Part shown: one piece after another, positions 54,317 through 63,390 of the stretch
How positions within the stretch are numbered: position 1 is the first letter of the stretch
Layout of the letters: every line of letters starts with the position of its first letter
DNA from: Syntrophaceae bacterium
GTDB lineage: Bacteria; Desulfobacterota; Syntrophia; Syntrophales; Smithellaceae
Reading direction: 5' to 3'
Length of the DNA: 64,000 nucleotides
Assembly: GCA_018436925.1 (NCBI GenBank)
Contig: JAHDKI010000009.1
Location: forward strand, 147,968 to 211,967
The notes under the pieces: model-generated
Database searches by the model: none
The model's input: the letters and a program-made list of their open reading frames with translations, nothing else
What the model was told of the DNA's origin: nothing
Program-made: the position numbers and the translations under genes

Positions 54317-55342
54317 TTATTTTGCGGCTTTGTTGGATTTGGCTTCCGGATTCCAAGAAGCGTAGGCGGCGATAATATCGCACACCAGCGGATGGCGGAC
54401 CACGTCCACCTGAGAGAAATGGACGATGCGAACCGCATCGACCTTTTTAAGAATTTTTTCGGCTTCAACAAGGCCGGAGGATTTCTCGTTGGGAAGATCG
54501 ATTTGGGTGATGTCGCCGGTGACCACGGCTTTGGAATTGAATCCCAGGCGGGTCAGAAACATTTTCATCTGTTCGGAAGTCGTGTTTTGCGCTTCATCCA
54601 GAATAATAAAGGAGTCGTTAAGCGTCCGGCCGCGCATAAAAGCCAGCGGGGCGACCTCGATAAGATTTTTATTGATGAGCGCCGTGGCTTTTTCCATATC
54701 GACCATGTCATACAAAGCGTCATAAAGGGGACGAAGATACGGGTTCACCTTTTCCGCCAGATCGCCGGGCAGAAAACCCAGCCGTTCGCCCGCCTCCACG
54801 GCGGGACGGGTCAGGATAATGCGCTGCACCTTTTTTTCCATCAGGCAGGACACGGCCATCGCCATTGCAAGGTAGGTTTTTCCTGTGCCGGCGGGGCCGA
54901 TCGCTAAAACCATATCCGAATGGCGCATGGACTCGATATAATGACGCTGGGCGATGCTTTTGGGTGTGATGACGCGCTTTTTCGACGAGATGAACACCGT
55001 ATCCATGAAAATGCGGGCCAGGTCGAAGTGCAGGTCTTCTGAGAGAATCCGGTGGGCGTAGCCGATATCGGAATGATGCAGATGCCAGCCTTTCTCCATA
55101 ATGCCGTAAAGCTGGCGCAACAGCAGCCCAACCTTTATAACGGCAGCCTCTTCACCGGATATCGACAGGTCGTTCCCCCACGGTTTTACACGGACCTGTT
55201 CGAGCTTTTCCAAAAGCTTGAGGTGCCTGTCATGCTCGCCGCATAAAAGCTTCAGGAGATTCGGATCCGCGAAGGATAACTTTTCCACCTGAGGATTTTT
55301 CGTTGCTTTAATCAAAAATTCATCAGCCTCGAAAGGGTTCAT
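54317..55342 (-). CDS. PhoH-family ATPase
   Basis: A 341-residue PhoH/YbeZ-like P-loop ATPase with Walker A 'GPAGTGKTYLAMAMA', Walker B 'SFIILDEAQNTTSEQMK', and 'RPAVEAGERLGFLPGDL'. YbeZ works with YbeY in RNA metabolism. The start is uncertain: ATG 55342 is used; the frame stays open to a TTG at 55435, and an internal GTG (near 55372) is possible. None has a perfect ribosome site. It is the first of the phoH-pgpH-ybeY group. Confidence 0.92.
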   Translation of the reverse strand: MNPFEADEFLIKATKNPQVEKLSFADPNLLKLLCGEHDRHLKLLEKLEQVRVKPWGNDLSISGEEAAVIKVGLLLRQLYGIMEKGWHLHHSDIGYAHRILSEDLHFDLARIFMDTVFISSKKRVITPKSIAQRHYIESMRHSDMVLAIGPAGTGKTYLAMAMAVSCLMEKKVQRIILTRPAVEAGERLGFLPGDLAEKVNPYLRPLYDALYDMVDMEKATALINKNLIEVAPLAFMRGRTLNDSFIILDEAQNTTSEQMKMFLTRLGFNSKAVVTGDITQIDLPNEKSSGLVEAEKILKKVDAVRIVHFSQVDVVRHPLVCDIIAAYASWNPEAKSNKAAK

Positions 55343-55442
55343 CCCCGGCCGGACATCGGGAGGCGAAAAGACCACCTTCTTTGCCGGCCCTGCCGTTGCG
55401 GGGTGGTTTCTACCACTTTGCAGGCGGGTTTGCAACCAAATT

Positions 55443-56684
55443 TCAGGGTCTTAAAAACAGCCTCGCAAACACCTTGGCATTGCCTAACATATTGTCAATC
55501 AAGCAGTTTTCGTCCGGTTGATGGGCGTTCATTTCTGTTTTGGACCACACGGCGGCCCGATACCCGTAGCGGCGAAGATAGCCTGCCACCGTTCCCGCGC
55601 CGACCCCTCCCGGATAGGCCCGGACCTTGTACACTTTTTCAATCGCTTCCTGAAGGGCCGCCACCACCGGCGCATCAACAGGCGTCGGAGATAAGGATTG
55701 CACGGTCTGATGTTGCGAAATATCGATGGAGACATTGAACTTCTTTTCGACTTTTCTGACGATTTTCCGGATCTTGGCCAAAACGTCATCCAGGTCGTAG
55801 TGCGGCAGAATCCGGCAGTCCATGTAGAAAACGTCTTCGCCGGGTATCGTATTGATGTTTCCCACATTGGCCTCTTTTTTGGTCGGTTCGAACGTGCTTT
55901 CCGGTGGATCGAAAAGCGGATCGGACGCGTCGAACTCTTTGCGCAGTTTGGTCAGTTTCGTCACCAGATACGAGGCGGCTTCAAACGCGTTGATCCCGAG
56001 TTGCGGTTTGCTGCCGTGGCATTGCCTGCCTGTGGTTGTGAATCCGAGCCAGAGAATGCTTTTTTCAGCCACTTCGATCAGCGTGCCGTCAGCGTTTCCG
56101 GAATCGGGAACCACGATCAGATCGTCATCCCGGAATACTTTTTCCGGCAGGTCAAGAACATAGTAGAGCCCCTTGTCTCCCGAGGTTTCCTCGTCGGCGA
56201 CGAAAAAAAGCCCAATGGTGGATGACGGAACCAGGCCTTCGTCGAGAAATGCCTTCGCCGCGAAAATCGAGGCGACCATGTCTTGTTGATTGTCTTCGGT
56301 GCCGCGTCCGTAGACGCGGTTGTCCTTGACGTAAGCCTTGTACGGATCGGCGCTCCAAAGTTTGATTTCGCCCGGCGGTACAATGTCCAGGTGCGTGATA
56401 ATCCAGACCCGACGGGCGGGATTTTGCCCGGCCAGGGCAGTGAAAAAATTCGGACGGAATCCGGAAGAAACTTGGGAATCCGGCGCGTCGAAATGCCGGA
56501 AGTCGGTAAATCCCATTTCCATGAGGCGTTTTTCCAGAAATGCCCCTTTAGGCGTTTCTCCATCGCCGCCGTTTGCAGGGCCCACGGCCGGAATGGCCGT
56601 CAGCGCGGTCTGCAGGTCGATCATATCCTGCCGGTAGGAATCGATTCTCCGGCAAATCTTTTCAAAAAGCGCTTCGTCAATCAT
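55443..56684 (-). CDS. M20-family metallopeptidase (ArgE/DapE-like)
   Basis: A 413-residue cytosolic zinc amidohydrolase. Metal ligands are visible in 'WIITHLDIVPPGE' (His), 'VYGRGTEDNQQDMV' (Asp) and 'FFVADEETSGDKG' (Glu-Glu catalytic pair), with a dimerisation insert in the middle. It is closest to the M20A group that includes archaeal succinyl-diaminopimelate desuccinylase-like proteins; the substrate is not certain. It is 20 bases downstream of the M16 gene on the minus strand. Confidence 0.86.
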   Translation of the reverse strand: MIDEALFEKICRRIDSYRQDMIDLQTALTAIPAVGPANGGDGETPKGAFLEKRLMEMGFTDFRHFDAPDSQVSSGFRPNFFTALAGQNPARRVWIITHLDIVPPGEIKLWSADPYKAYVKDNRVYGRGTEDNQQDMVASIFAAKAFLDEGLVPSSTIGLFFVADEETSGDKGLYYVLDLPEKVFRDDDLIVVPDSGNADGTLIEVAEKSILWLGFTTTGRQCHGSKPQLGINAFEAASYLVTKLTKLRKEFDASDPLFDPPESTFEPTKKEANVGNINTIPGEDVFYMDCRILPHYDLDDVLAKIRKIVRKVEKKFNVSIDISQHQTVQSLSPTPVDAPVVAALQEAIEKVYKVRAYPGGVGAGTVAGYLRRYGYRAAVWSKTEMNAHQPDENCLIDNMLGNAKVFARLFLRP

Positions 56685-56703
56685 AGTCCTTCCTTAACTG
56701 TGT

Positions 56704-58137
56704 TTATTCTTCCGGCGAAAGCCGGATCGGCTTGCCCCACGAGTCGGGAAGCGGGTCCAGGCGGTCCGTATCTCCCAGAATCAGGACTAGTCGGTTTCCA
56801 TTTTTGAGATACTTTCGAGCGACGCGTTCAACATCGCCGAGCGTCACGGCGTGAATATTTTCACGATAGGTTTTCATGTAGTCCGACGGCATGCCTTCAT
56901 AAGCCAGAAGCATCTGCCGGCCGGCGATTTGATGCGGCGACTCGAAAGAAAAAATGAAAGAATTCAAAATGGATGTTTTGGCCCAGGCCAGCTCGTCTTG
57001 CGTTACGGACCCGTTGATAACATCAAGCAGAATCGCGTCAATCAGATCGATCGCCTTGAGGGTTGTTTCGGTTTTCGTGAAGGCATAGGTGCCGAAAACG
57101 CCGTAGTCCGGACGTGCGCGATAAAAACTTCCGGCGCTGTAAGCCAGCCCTTCGTTGTTGCGCACGGCGCTGAAGATACGCGACGGGAAGCCGCCGCTGC
57201 CGACAATGAAATCCAACACCGTAAAGGCGTAAAAATCAGGATCGGATTTCGACGCGACGAACTCTCCGCTGACCACGGTCGATTGAGACAAGGTCTTCTG
57301 CACAAGATAAACACCCCGGCCCGATTTGACAGGCGGCGGGGCGGGGGCAACAGGTTTTATGTTCTGTTGAGATCGGGGGAAATACTTTTCAACGAGACGA
57401 ACCGCTTCTTCCCGCGATAGATCGCCGGTAAGGGCGATCATCATATTGCCGGGTGTGAAAAACGTTTTGTGAAAATCTACAAGATCATCCCTGGAGATCT
57501 TTTTAAGGGATGCCTCAGTAGCATAGCGGCCTCTGGGATCGTCCGGATATAAAAGACGGTTGAATTCCCGAAAGGCCAGCCGCTGAGGGTTGTCGGCGAC
57601 GCGTCGCAATTCTTCGAGCTTCAGGGATATGGCAAGCGAGCATTTGTTGTTTTCAAAGGCCGGCGCAAAGAGCATTTGCGACAGAAGATCGAAGCAGATT
57701 TCCCGGTCGTCTTTTAAAAAGGAAAAAGAGACCGACGCGGAATCGAGCGACATGGAAAAGGCCGGCGCAGTTGCAAGATTCGCCAGAAGCTTGTCTAATT
57801 TGTCACTTGCAATTTTCTCCGTGCCGCCCGTTCTTAAAAGATAGGCGGTCAGATCGGCCATGCCTTCCTTGCCTTCAGGGTCGAAAAGCGATCCGGTGCG
57901 AACCAGAATGGAGAGATTGACAAGCGGCAGTTCGCGGTCTTCCAGATAGAAAAGCGCCATTCCGTTTTTCAGCGCGATGCGCTCCGGTTCGACGATTTTC
58001 AGCTCAAGGGGCGGGTAGGCAAGAGCATCCGGGCTTGCCTGCGTTCGGGAAAGCGCTTTCGGCCATGAGCAGGCCGCAAGCATCAGCGCGGTCACCAGAA
58101 GGAAGATCGTTTTGGTTGAAAAACGGATGCTATTCAT
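56704..58137 (-). CDS. M16-family peptidase homologue, inactive-type subunit, lipoprotein
   Basis: A 477-residue exported M16 protein starting at ATG 58137 (protein 'MNSIRFSTKTIFLLVT'), with lipobox LAAC at about Cys 23. The first M16 repeat has no HxxEH zinc motif ('EGMADLTAYLLRTGGTE' stands at its place), so it is probably the non-catalytic partner of the upstream M16 peptidase. The second, C-terminal M16 domain ('GDLSREEAVRLVEKYFPR') is well kept. The start overlaps the stop of the catalytic partner by 8 bases. Confidence 0.88.
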   Translation of the reverse strand: MNSIRFSTKTIFLLVTALMLAACSWPKALSRTQASPDALAYPPLELKIVEPERIALKNGMALFYLEDRELPLVNLSILVRTGSLFDPEGKEGMADLTAYLLRTGGTEKIASDKLDKLLANLATAPAFSMSLDSASVSFSFLKDDREICFDLLSQMLFAPAFENNKCSLAISLKLEELRRVADNPQRLAFREFNRLLYPDDPRGRYATEASLKKISRDDLVDFHKTFFTPGNMMIALTGDLSREEAVRLVEKYFPRSQQNIKPVAPAPPPVKSGRGVYLVQKTLSQSTVVSGEFVASKSDPDFYAFTVLDFIVGSGGFPSRIFSAVRNNEGLAYSAGSFYRARPDYGVFGTYAFTKTETTLKAIDLIDAILLDVINGSVTQDELAWAKTSILNSFIFSFESPHQIAGRQMLLAYEGMPSDYMKTYRENIHAVTLGDVERVARKYLKNGNRLVLILGDTDRLDPLPDSWGKPIRLSPEE

Positions 58138-59653
58138 GTTCGGCCTTCTTCTGACGGTTCTCTTGAGATCTGACCAGATGCGCAACCGTCCGGTTTGTTT
58201 CGTTCAGATACGTTGCAGCCGCGCGCTGAATATCCTCGGCTGAGACTTTATCAATTTCCGCGACGTAATTTGAAAAGTAGCGGTAGTCGCCCATCAGCAG
58301 TTCGTAATAAGAAAGCGTCGAGGCCAGTTTGGAATTTGAATTCAGGCTTTTGATGTAATCCATTTTGAGCTGTCTTTTGCTTCGAGCAAGCTCCTCATCC
58401 GTGACGGGCCGTTGTTTAAGATCGTCCAGTTCGGTGAGGATTGCCGCTTCCAGCTCCGGGCCCGTGTGCGGATGGCGTGGACTGGCGAAAATTGCGAATA
58501 GATTCGGATAGCGCGAAGCCGGCAGGCCATTGTAGGCGCTGACGCTTTGCGCGATCTGACGGTCTAGAACCAGTTTGGAATACAGGCGGCTGGTTCTTCC
58601 TCTGGCCAGAATCGTTTCCAGAACATCAAAAACATAATCGTCCGAAGACGGCGCGTTGGGTTTGTGAAAACCGATGATCATCGACGGATTGGCGTCAAAC
58701 GAAATATTCACACGTCGTTGTCCGTCCTGCGGCGGTTCAGGCGATATGGAAGTCGGGCGAGGCGGCGAAGAGGGCAGGGCGCCGAAATAGCGATCAATCA
58801 TCGAAAGCGTTTTATCCGGATCGATGTCGCCCACCACGGCGATTACGATATTTTCCGCCGCGAGATACTTTTTATGTATGGCGCGGATCGCGACCGGTGA
58901 CATGAAAGTCAAATCTTCGGGAAGGCCGAGAATCGGCAGGCCATAGGGATGAACCTTATAGGCCGCGGCCATAAAAGCTTCATAGAGCGCCCCGTCGGGG
59001 CTGGTTTCCACGCGTTGGCGGCGCTCCTCCATGATCACATCGCGCTCGGTGTAAAATTCCCGGAAAACGGGATTTCGCAGACGGTCCGATTCGATGCGCG
59101 CCCAGAGCTCCAGTTTGTTGGCAGGCAGGCTAACATAATAGGTGGTTACATCCTGCCCCGTCGAGGCGTTCATATCCTGGCCGCCGTTTTGCGTATACAG
59201 CCGGTCGATTTCATTGGGCAGGTAGAACCGGCGATGCTCGTCCTGCAGCGCCTTCAGGCGTGACGAAAGCTCGCCGATTCGCTTTTCATCTGAGGCGTTT
59301 CCTTTTTTTCGCTCGTCGTCGAGCGCCTGCCCGAGCTGCTCAATCCGCGCGAGAACTTTTTCTTCGGCGGCAAAATCCTTCGTGCCGATTGTCTTTGTCC
59401 CCTTGAACATCATGTGTTCCAGAAAATGCGCCGCGCCCGTTTCGCCTTTGGCTTCATCTACGGCGCCTACGCGAAAACGGATATAAAGCGAAACCGTCGG
59501 AGAAAAATCGCGTTCGACCATCAGCACCGTCAATCCGTTTTTCAGACGGGTCTTGATGACCCTTTCTTCAAGATCAAAAGCAAGCGCCCAGGAAGCCGCA
59601 AGGAAAACCAGGCATCCCGCGAAAAAAGCGGCCAATCTACTTGATTTCAACAT
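58130..59653 (-). CDS. M16-family zinc peptidase, catalytic type
   Basis: A 507-residue exported protein with signal peptide ('AAFFAGCLVFLAASWALA'). The inverted zinc motif HxxEH is in 'TGAAHFLEHMMFKGTKTI', followed by a Glu-rich helix and the distal zinc Glu region ('YVVIMEERRQRVETSPD'-like segment). Domain two ends with the GxxxxR-x-Y substrate-binding pattern ('GRTSRLYSKLV'). An ATG at 59656 or 59653 is the start; the frame is open further. Forms a catalytic/non-catalytic pair with the next gene, like periplasmic Geobacter or Pseudomonas M16 pairs. It overlaps the small membrane protein gene. Confidence 0.93.
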   Translation of the reverse strand: MLKSSRLAAFFAGCLVFLAASWALAFDLEERVIKTRLKNGLTVLMVERDFSPTVSLYIRFRVGAVDEAKGETGAAHFLEHMMFKGTKTIGTKDFAAEEKVLARIEQLGQALDDERKKGNASDEKRIGELSSRLKALQDEHRRFYLPNEIDRLYTQNGGQDMNASTGQDVTTYYVSLPANKLELWARIESDRLRNPVFREFYTERDVIMEERRQRVETSPDGALYEAFMAAAYKVHPYGLPILGLPEDLTFMSPVAIRAIHKKYLAAENIVIAVVGDIDPDKTLSMIDRYFGALPSSPPRPTSISPEPPQDGQRRVNISFDANPSMIIGFHKPNAPSSDDYVFDVLETILARGRTSRLYSKLVLDRQIAQSVSAYNGLPASRYPNLFAIFASPRHPHTGPELEAAILTELDDLKQRPVTDEELARSKRQLKMDYIKSLNSNSKLASTLSYYELLMGDYRYFSNYVAEIDKVSAEDIQRAAATYLNETNRTVAHLVRSQENRQKKAEHE

Positions 59654-59876
59654 CATCCAATCCGTTATCAGGTTTTCTGGGAAGGATTCGAAAAACCACA
59701 TAAACAATGCCGACCAGACAAAAGAGAATCACAAACGAAGCGGAAAAAATCGTCATGACGAATTCAAAAGGATTCGTCAGCGAAAACGCGCCGACAAGCA
59801 GGTGGATGCCGAACACCAGAAAGAAAATCGACAACAAAAGAACCACGACATTTCGAACCCAAATCAAGGGATTCAT
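59637..59876 (-). CDS. Small two-helix membrane protein of unknown function
   Basis: A 79-residue protein with two hydrophobic helices (about 8-28 and 38-63) and a charged C-terminal tail ending 'PDNGLDDVEIK'. Not recognised. It starts within 4 bases of the end of the radical SAM gene (ATGA overlap) and its last 17 bases contain the start of the M16 peptidase gene, so it is translationally coupled on both sides and is a real gene rather than spurious. A role in membrane targeting of the M16 peptidase pair is a guess. Confidence 0.7.
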   Translation of the reverse strand: MNPLIWVRNVVVLLLSIFFLVFGIHLLVGAFSLTNPFEFVMTIFSASFVILFCLVGIVYVVFRILPRKPDNGLDDVEIK

Positions 59877-61228
59877 GCATACCTCATTGATTTTAATTGC
59901 GCTTTAAGACGGCTGTAGGCTTCGTATGTGAAGTCTTCGTTGCGGCAGCTCAAAAGCGTGTTGTTATGATATAGAGGTTCGCGCGCAATGTCAAATGGCG
60001 AGGCCGCGACCGCCTCGGGCCACATTTTCGTGCCGGGAATCGGCGAGTATTCGGCCAGAACCGGCTTCGCGCCGCAGTTCAGCACAAAGTCGATGCTCAT
60101 GGACACATCCGCCGTTTTCTGCCCCGGAATGCCGCACAGCAGATAAACCCCGATATCGGCTGTCCGATAGCCGGCGTTTTTCAGCGCGGCAACGGTCTTT
60201 TTCAATTCATCGTTTGCCACCTTGCCGCCCGTTTCTTTCTGCATCTGAAAATCCGCCGTTTCAAACCCGAAGCGGATCGTTTTAAAGCCCGACGAAAAAA
60301 GAAGGCGGCTCATATCCGGCGTGATTTCTCTTACGTGCAATCCGTTGGGACAATGAAAACGGCAGGAAAGCCCTCTTTTTTTCAATTCGGCCAGGAGTGG
60401 GACGATCATCCCCTGCGGATCGACAAGCAGCGCGTCATCGTAAAAGCTGAAATCCGTCACACTGAAACGCCTCTGCCAGTGTTCGATTTCATCGGCGACC
60501 CTAAGCGGGTCGCGGCGGAGATAGCCCTTATAAAACAGATGCGATGAACAATAACTGCAGCGATACGGGCAGCCCAGCGACGTGATAATCGGAACCTGGT
60601 CAAGATGAGATAAAAGATCGAAAGCGGGCCAGGGCAGGGAATCAAGATCTTTTTCATCCGGAACAAAGCCGTGCGGATCGCCAAAACGATCGGCAATCAT
60701 TTTCAAAACGGCTTTTTCGCCGCGGCCTTGGACAATATAGTCCGCTCCCGAATGAATGTGAGCATGCTCCGGGCACAGCGAAGCGTACTTTCCTCCCAGC
60801 GCCACCGGCACGCCGGGCATTTCCTCTTTGACGATTCGTATGGCTTCGAAAACTCCGGGGTACCAGTAAGTCATCATCGACGTGATCAAAACCAGGTCTA
60901 TGCCAGCATGCCGGGCAAGTCTGACGCGAAAAATGTCCGGATCCATTCCGTAACGGCAGTAAGATCGGGGAAACGCCGCAAGCGCTTCGGGTTTTTCTAT
61001 TTCACGGCGAAAAAAGCGGCCATGGCCGAATGGATGACGCCGGGGCGGTTTTCCGGCCTTCGCAGCCATCTCCGGATCGAAAGGATCAAGGCAATCAATA
61101 AAATCAACTTTATGGCCGTTGGCCCGCAGAAGACCGGCCAGATACAGAAGCCCCAGGGGCTTGAGCCAGAAATCATACGCGGCGAAATCGGTAATCCACG
61201 GATTGATCAGTAGAATCTGTCGTGCCAT
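59873..61228 (-). CDS. B12-binding-domain radical SAM protein
   Basis: A 451-residue protein starting at ATG 61228 (protein 'MARQILLINPWITDF'; the frame reaches 61246). The first 170 residues resemble a cobalamin-binding fold ('PLGLLYLAGLLRANGHKVDF', lacking a clear DxHxxG), followed by the radical SAM barrel with 'LGCPYRCSYCSS' (CX3CX2C). Substrate unknown; relatives include methyltransferases and cyclases. It heads the minus-strand run and diverges from the methyltransferase-glycosyltransferase fusion gene. Confidence 0.85.
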   Translation of the reverse strand: MARQILLINPWITDFAAYDFWLKPLGLLYLAGLLRANGHKVDFIDCLDPFDPEMAAKAGKPPRRHPFGHGRFFRREIEKPEALAAFPRSYCRYGMDPDIFRVRLARHAGIDLVLITSMMTYWYPGVFEAIRIVKEEMPGVPVALGGKYASLCPEHAHIHSGADYIVQGRGEKAVLKMIADRFGDPHGFVPDEKDLDSLPWPAFDLLSHLDQVPIITSLGCPYRCSYCSSHLFYKGYLRRDPLRVADEIEHWQRRFSVTDFSFYDDALLVDPQGMIVPLLAELKKRGLSCRFHCPNGLHVREITPDMSRLLFSSGFKTIRFGFETADFQMQKETGGKVANDELKKTVAALKNAGYRTADIGVYLLCGIPGQKTADVSMSIDFVLNCGAKPVLAEYSPIPGTKMWPEAVAASPFDIAREPLYHNNTLLSCRNEDFTYEAYSRLKAQLKSMRYA

Positions 61229-61371
61229 AAAACCGCTGTAGCACAAATGGCGGCGGCGATCAAAAGGTTAGAATACCCAAAGCAAAAGGCGCAAACCGCA
61301 GTGTCTTAAAGATTGTAAGCCCCAGCACGCGGACGGCAGATCGGAATTCTCGCTAAAAGCGGAATTCGAGC

Positions 61372-61401
61372 TTGACACAACACAACTTCTCCCGCTACAG
61401 A
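61372..61401 (+). promoter_or_regulatory. Promoter with upstream inverted repeat for the fusion gene
   Basis: TTGACA (61372-61377), an 18-base spacer and TACAGA (61396-61401). Immediately upstream, GAATTCTCGCT (61344-61354) and AGCGGAATTC (61358-61367) form an imperfect inverted repeat separated by three bases, which could be an activator or repressor site. Confidence 0.55.
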
Positions 61402-61448
61402 AGCGTCGTTTGCGCAAAAAAAGAGGAGAAAACAGGAACAAATCGACC

Positions 61449-62891
61449 ATGACTGAAAACAGCGCCGCAGCGTTTCTTCAATATCAACAGATTCGCAGAT
61501 CTCACTGGGACGATATCGCAGAAAACATCAAAAAATATTCCACCTGGTCCAAAGGCTATTACAAGCGTCTGGCCGACATCTACCGGTTTTGGATTCCGCA
61601 GGGGCGGAGGATTCTCGAAATTGGTTGCGGAGGTGGAAACCTGCTTGCCGCGCTTGCGCCGTCTTCGGGGGTGGGCGTCGATTTCTCAGCCCGAATGATC
61701 GAGATTGCCCAAACGACGCATCCCCAGCATGAATGGATCGAAGCAGACGCACATGACTTGCGGACTCTGAAAGGGCCTTTTGATGTGATCATCCTTTCCG
61801 ACCTGATTGACGATCTGTGGGATGTGCAAAAAGTATTCGAAGAAATCCGCCGCTTGTGCCATTCTCGCACACGTCTGATGATCAACGCATACAGCCGCGT
61901 GTGGGAACTGCCGTTGCTTGTCGCAGGCCGGATCGGTGCGGCAAAACCGCGTCTGGAGCAGAACTGGCTGACCGTCGAAGATGTGACGGGGCTTTTAGGG
62001 CTGGCTGATTTCGAGGTGATTCGCGCCTGGCAGGAGGTGCTGTGGCCGTTCAATACACCGCTTCTTGCGCCTTTGTGCAACCGGTTTTTAGTCAAACTCT
62101 GGCCCTTCAAGTATTTCGGTCTGACCAACTTCATCCTGGCGCGCCCGAAACCTGTCGAAAAAACAGAGGGCCCGCCTTTGGTTTCCGTAATCGTTCCGGC
62201 CAAAAACGAATCGGGCAACATTCGGCGCATTCTTGAAGATACGCCCCAGATGGGTGCCGGAACCGAGATCGTTTTTGTTGAAGGACACTCCAGCGATGAG
62301 ACTTACGAAACCATGCAGCGCGAAACGGCCGCGCATCCCAAGCGCCGGGTGCAGATCCATCGCCAAACCGGTATCGGAAAAGGCGATGCCGTTCGTCTGG
62401 GCTTTGCCGCCGCGTCAGGCGATGTGCTGATGATTCTGGATGCGGATCTGACTGTTTCGCCCGCCGATCTGCCCAGGTTCTACAACGCCCTTGTGTCCGG
62501 GAAGGCCGATTTTATAAACGGCGTCCGCCTCGTCTATCCGATGGAAGATCAGGCTATGCGGTTTTTCAATTTCCTGGGCAATAAATTCTTCTCTCTGTCT
62601 TTTTCCTGGCTTTTGGGCCAATCCGTCAAAGACACGCTGTGCGGCACAAAAGTATTGTGGAAAGATGATTATGAACTTATTGCCCGCAATCGGCATGTCT
62701 TCGGTAATTTCGATCCATTTGGCGATTTCGACCTGCTTTTCGGCGCGGCACGAATAGGCATGAAGATTATCGATATGCCCGTCAGGTACCGAGCAAGAAC
62801 GTATGGAGAAACCAACATCAGCCGTTGGAGCCACGGATGGCTGCTTTTGCGCATGGTGGCCTTTGCGGCAAGACGAATCAAATTCACCTGA
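61449..62891 (+). CDS. Fusion of SAM-dependent methyltransferase and family 2 glycosyltransferase
   Basis: A 480-residue two-domain protein from ATG 61449 (TTG 61410 is an alternative). Residues 1-230 are a class I methyltransferase with SAM motif 'ILEIGCGGGNLLAALAP' and 'FDVIILSDLIDDLWD'. Residues 240-480 are a GT-A glycosyltransferase of the polyprenyl-phosphate type: 'VSVIVPAKNESGNIRRIL', 'ILDADLTVSP' (DAD) and 'VKDTLCGTKVLW'. No membrane segment is visible. The fusion suggests successive modification of a polyprenyl-linked or sugar substrate. Not near an O-antigen cluster. Confidence 0.85.
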   Translation: MTENSAAAFLQYQQIRRSHWDDIAENIKKYSTWSKGYYKRLADIYRFWIPQGRRILEIGCGGGNLLAALAPSSGVGVDFSARMIEIAQTTHPQHEWIEADAHDLRTLKGPFDVIILSDLIDDLWDVQKVFEEIRRLCHSRTRLMINAYSRVWELPLLVAGRIGAAKPRLEQNWLTVEDVTGLLGLADFEVIRAWQEVLWPFNTPLLAPLCNRFLVKLWPFKYFGLTNFILARPKPVEKTEGPPLVSVIVPAKNESGNIRRILEDTPQMGAGTEIVFVEGHSSDETYETMQRETAAHPKRRVQIHRQTGIGKGDAVRLGFAAASGDVLMILDADLTVSPADLPRFYNALVSGKADFINGVRLVYPMEDQAMRFFNFLGNKFFSLSFSWLLGQSVKDTLCGTKVLWKDDYELIARNRHVFGNFDPFGDFDLLFGAARIGMKIIDMPVRYRARTYGETNISRWSHGWLLLRMVAFAARRIKFT

Positions 62892-62996
62892 TTGGCCTTA
62901 ACAAGAAAAACGATTTATCCATAATCAGAGCCTTATTATCCTGCAATGAAAGACAATCAGGTGCGATGCATCTGTATACTCCGCTCAAATGAAATG

Positions 62997-63062
62997 TTTC
63001 TGGGCGTGTGGAAATTCATCTTTAAAAATAATACCCGAAAATGAAAGCAGTCCCCTCATCAC
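62997..63062 (+). repeat. Diverged intergenic repeat, copy A
   Basis: Bases GCGTGTGGAAATTCATC... at 63004-63062 match, with about three quarters of positions and small gaps, the segment at 63820-63881 on the same strand. Shared blocks include AAATT, ATCTTTAAAAA, AAAGCA and CCCTC. Copies flank the toxin-antitoxin pair. No coding frame is shared between them. Confidence 0.45.
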
Positions 63063-63074
63063 AATGAAACCCCC

Positions 63075-63103
63075 TTGACAAACAGAACCAATAATAGTAC
63101 TGA
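63075..63103 (+). promoter_or_regulatory. Promoter of the toxin-antitoxin pair
   Basis: TTGACA (63075-63080), a 17-base spacer and TACTGA (63098-63103), 30 bases before the antitoxin ATG. The AGTACT palindrome at the -10 box could serve for autoregulation. Confidence 0.55.
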
Positions 63104-63132
63104 AGACAAAACGATCTAAAGGACGAATTCTT

Positions 63133-63390
63133 ATGGCGCAAACCATTACAGCCAACGATCTGAAAACAAGGGGCGTTTCCATTCTTGAACGTGAAACAGA
63201 AAATGGAGAGGAAGTGATTATTACCATTAGAGGGAAAAACAGGTATGTCGTTTTACCCATGGAAAAATACAATTACTTGCGTGAATGCGAGCTGGAGGCG
63301 GCCCTTGCCGAATCTCAAAAGGATCTTAAGAAGGGAAAATTTGTCAAAGAGACCGTGGAAAAACATATCAAGAGAATAACGCATGGCTGA
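63133..63390 (+). CDS. Phd/YefM-family antitoxin
   Basis: An 85-residue antitoxin with an N-terminal Phd/YefM DNA-binding fold ('ITANDLKTRGVSILERE', 'EVIITIRGKNRYVVLPMEKY') and a charged C-terminal tail for toxin neutralisation ('ESQKDLKKGKFVKETVEKHI'). It is expected to bind and repress its own promoter and neutralise the toxin encoded immediately downstream. The stop codon lies 8 bases inside the toxin gene. Confidence 0.93.
   Translation: MAQTITANDLKTRGVSILERETENGEEVIITIRGKNRYVVLPMEKYNYLRECELEAALAESQKDLKKGKFVKETVEKHIKRITHG

Noticed and set aside
62985..63272. 95-codon minus-strand frame opposite the antitoxin promoter
   Set aside because: It covers the promoter and antitoxin start in antisense; no ribosome site.
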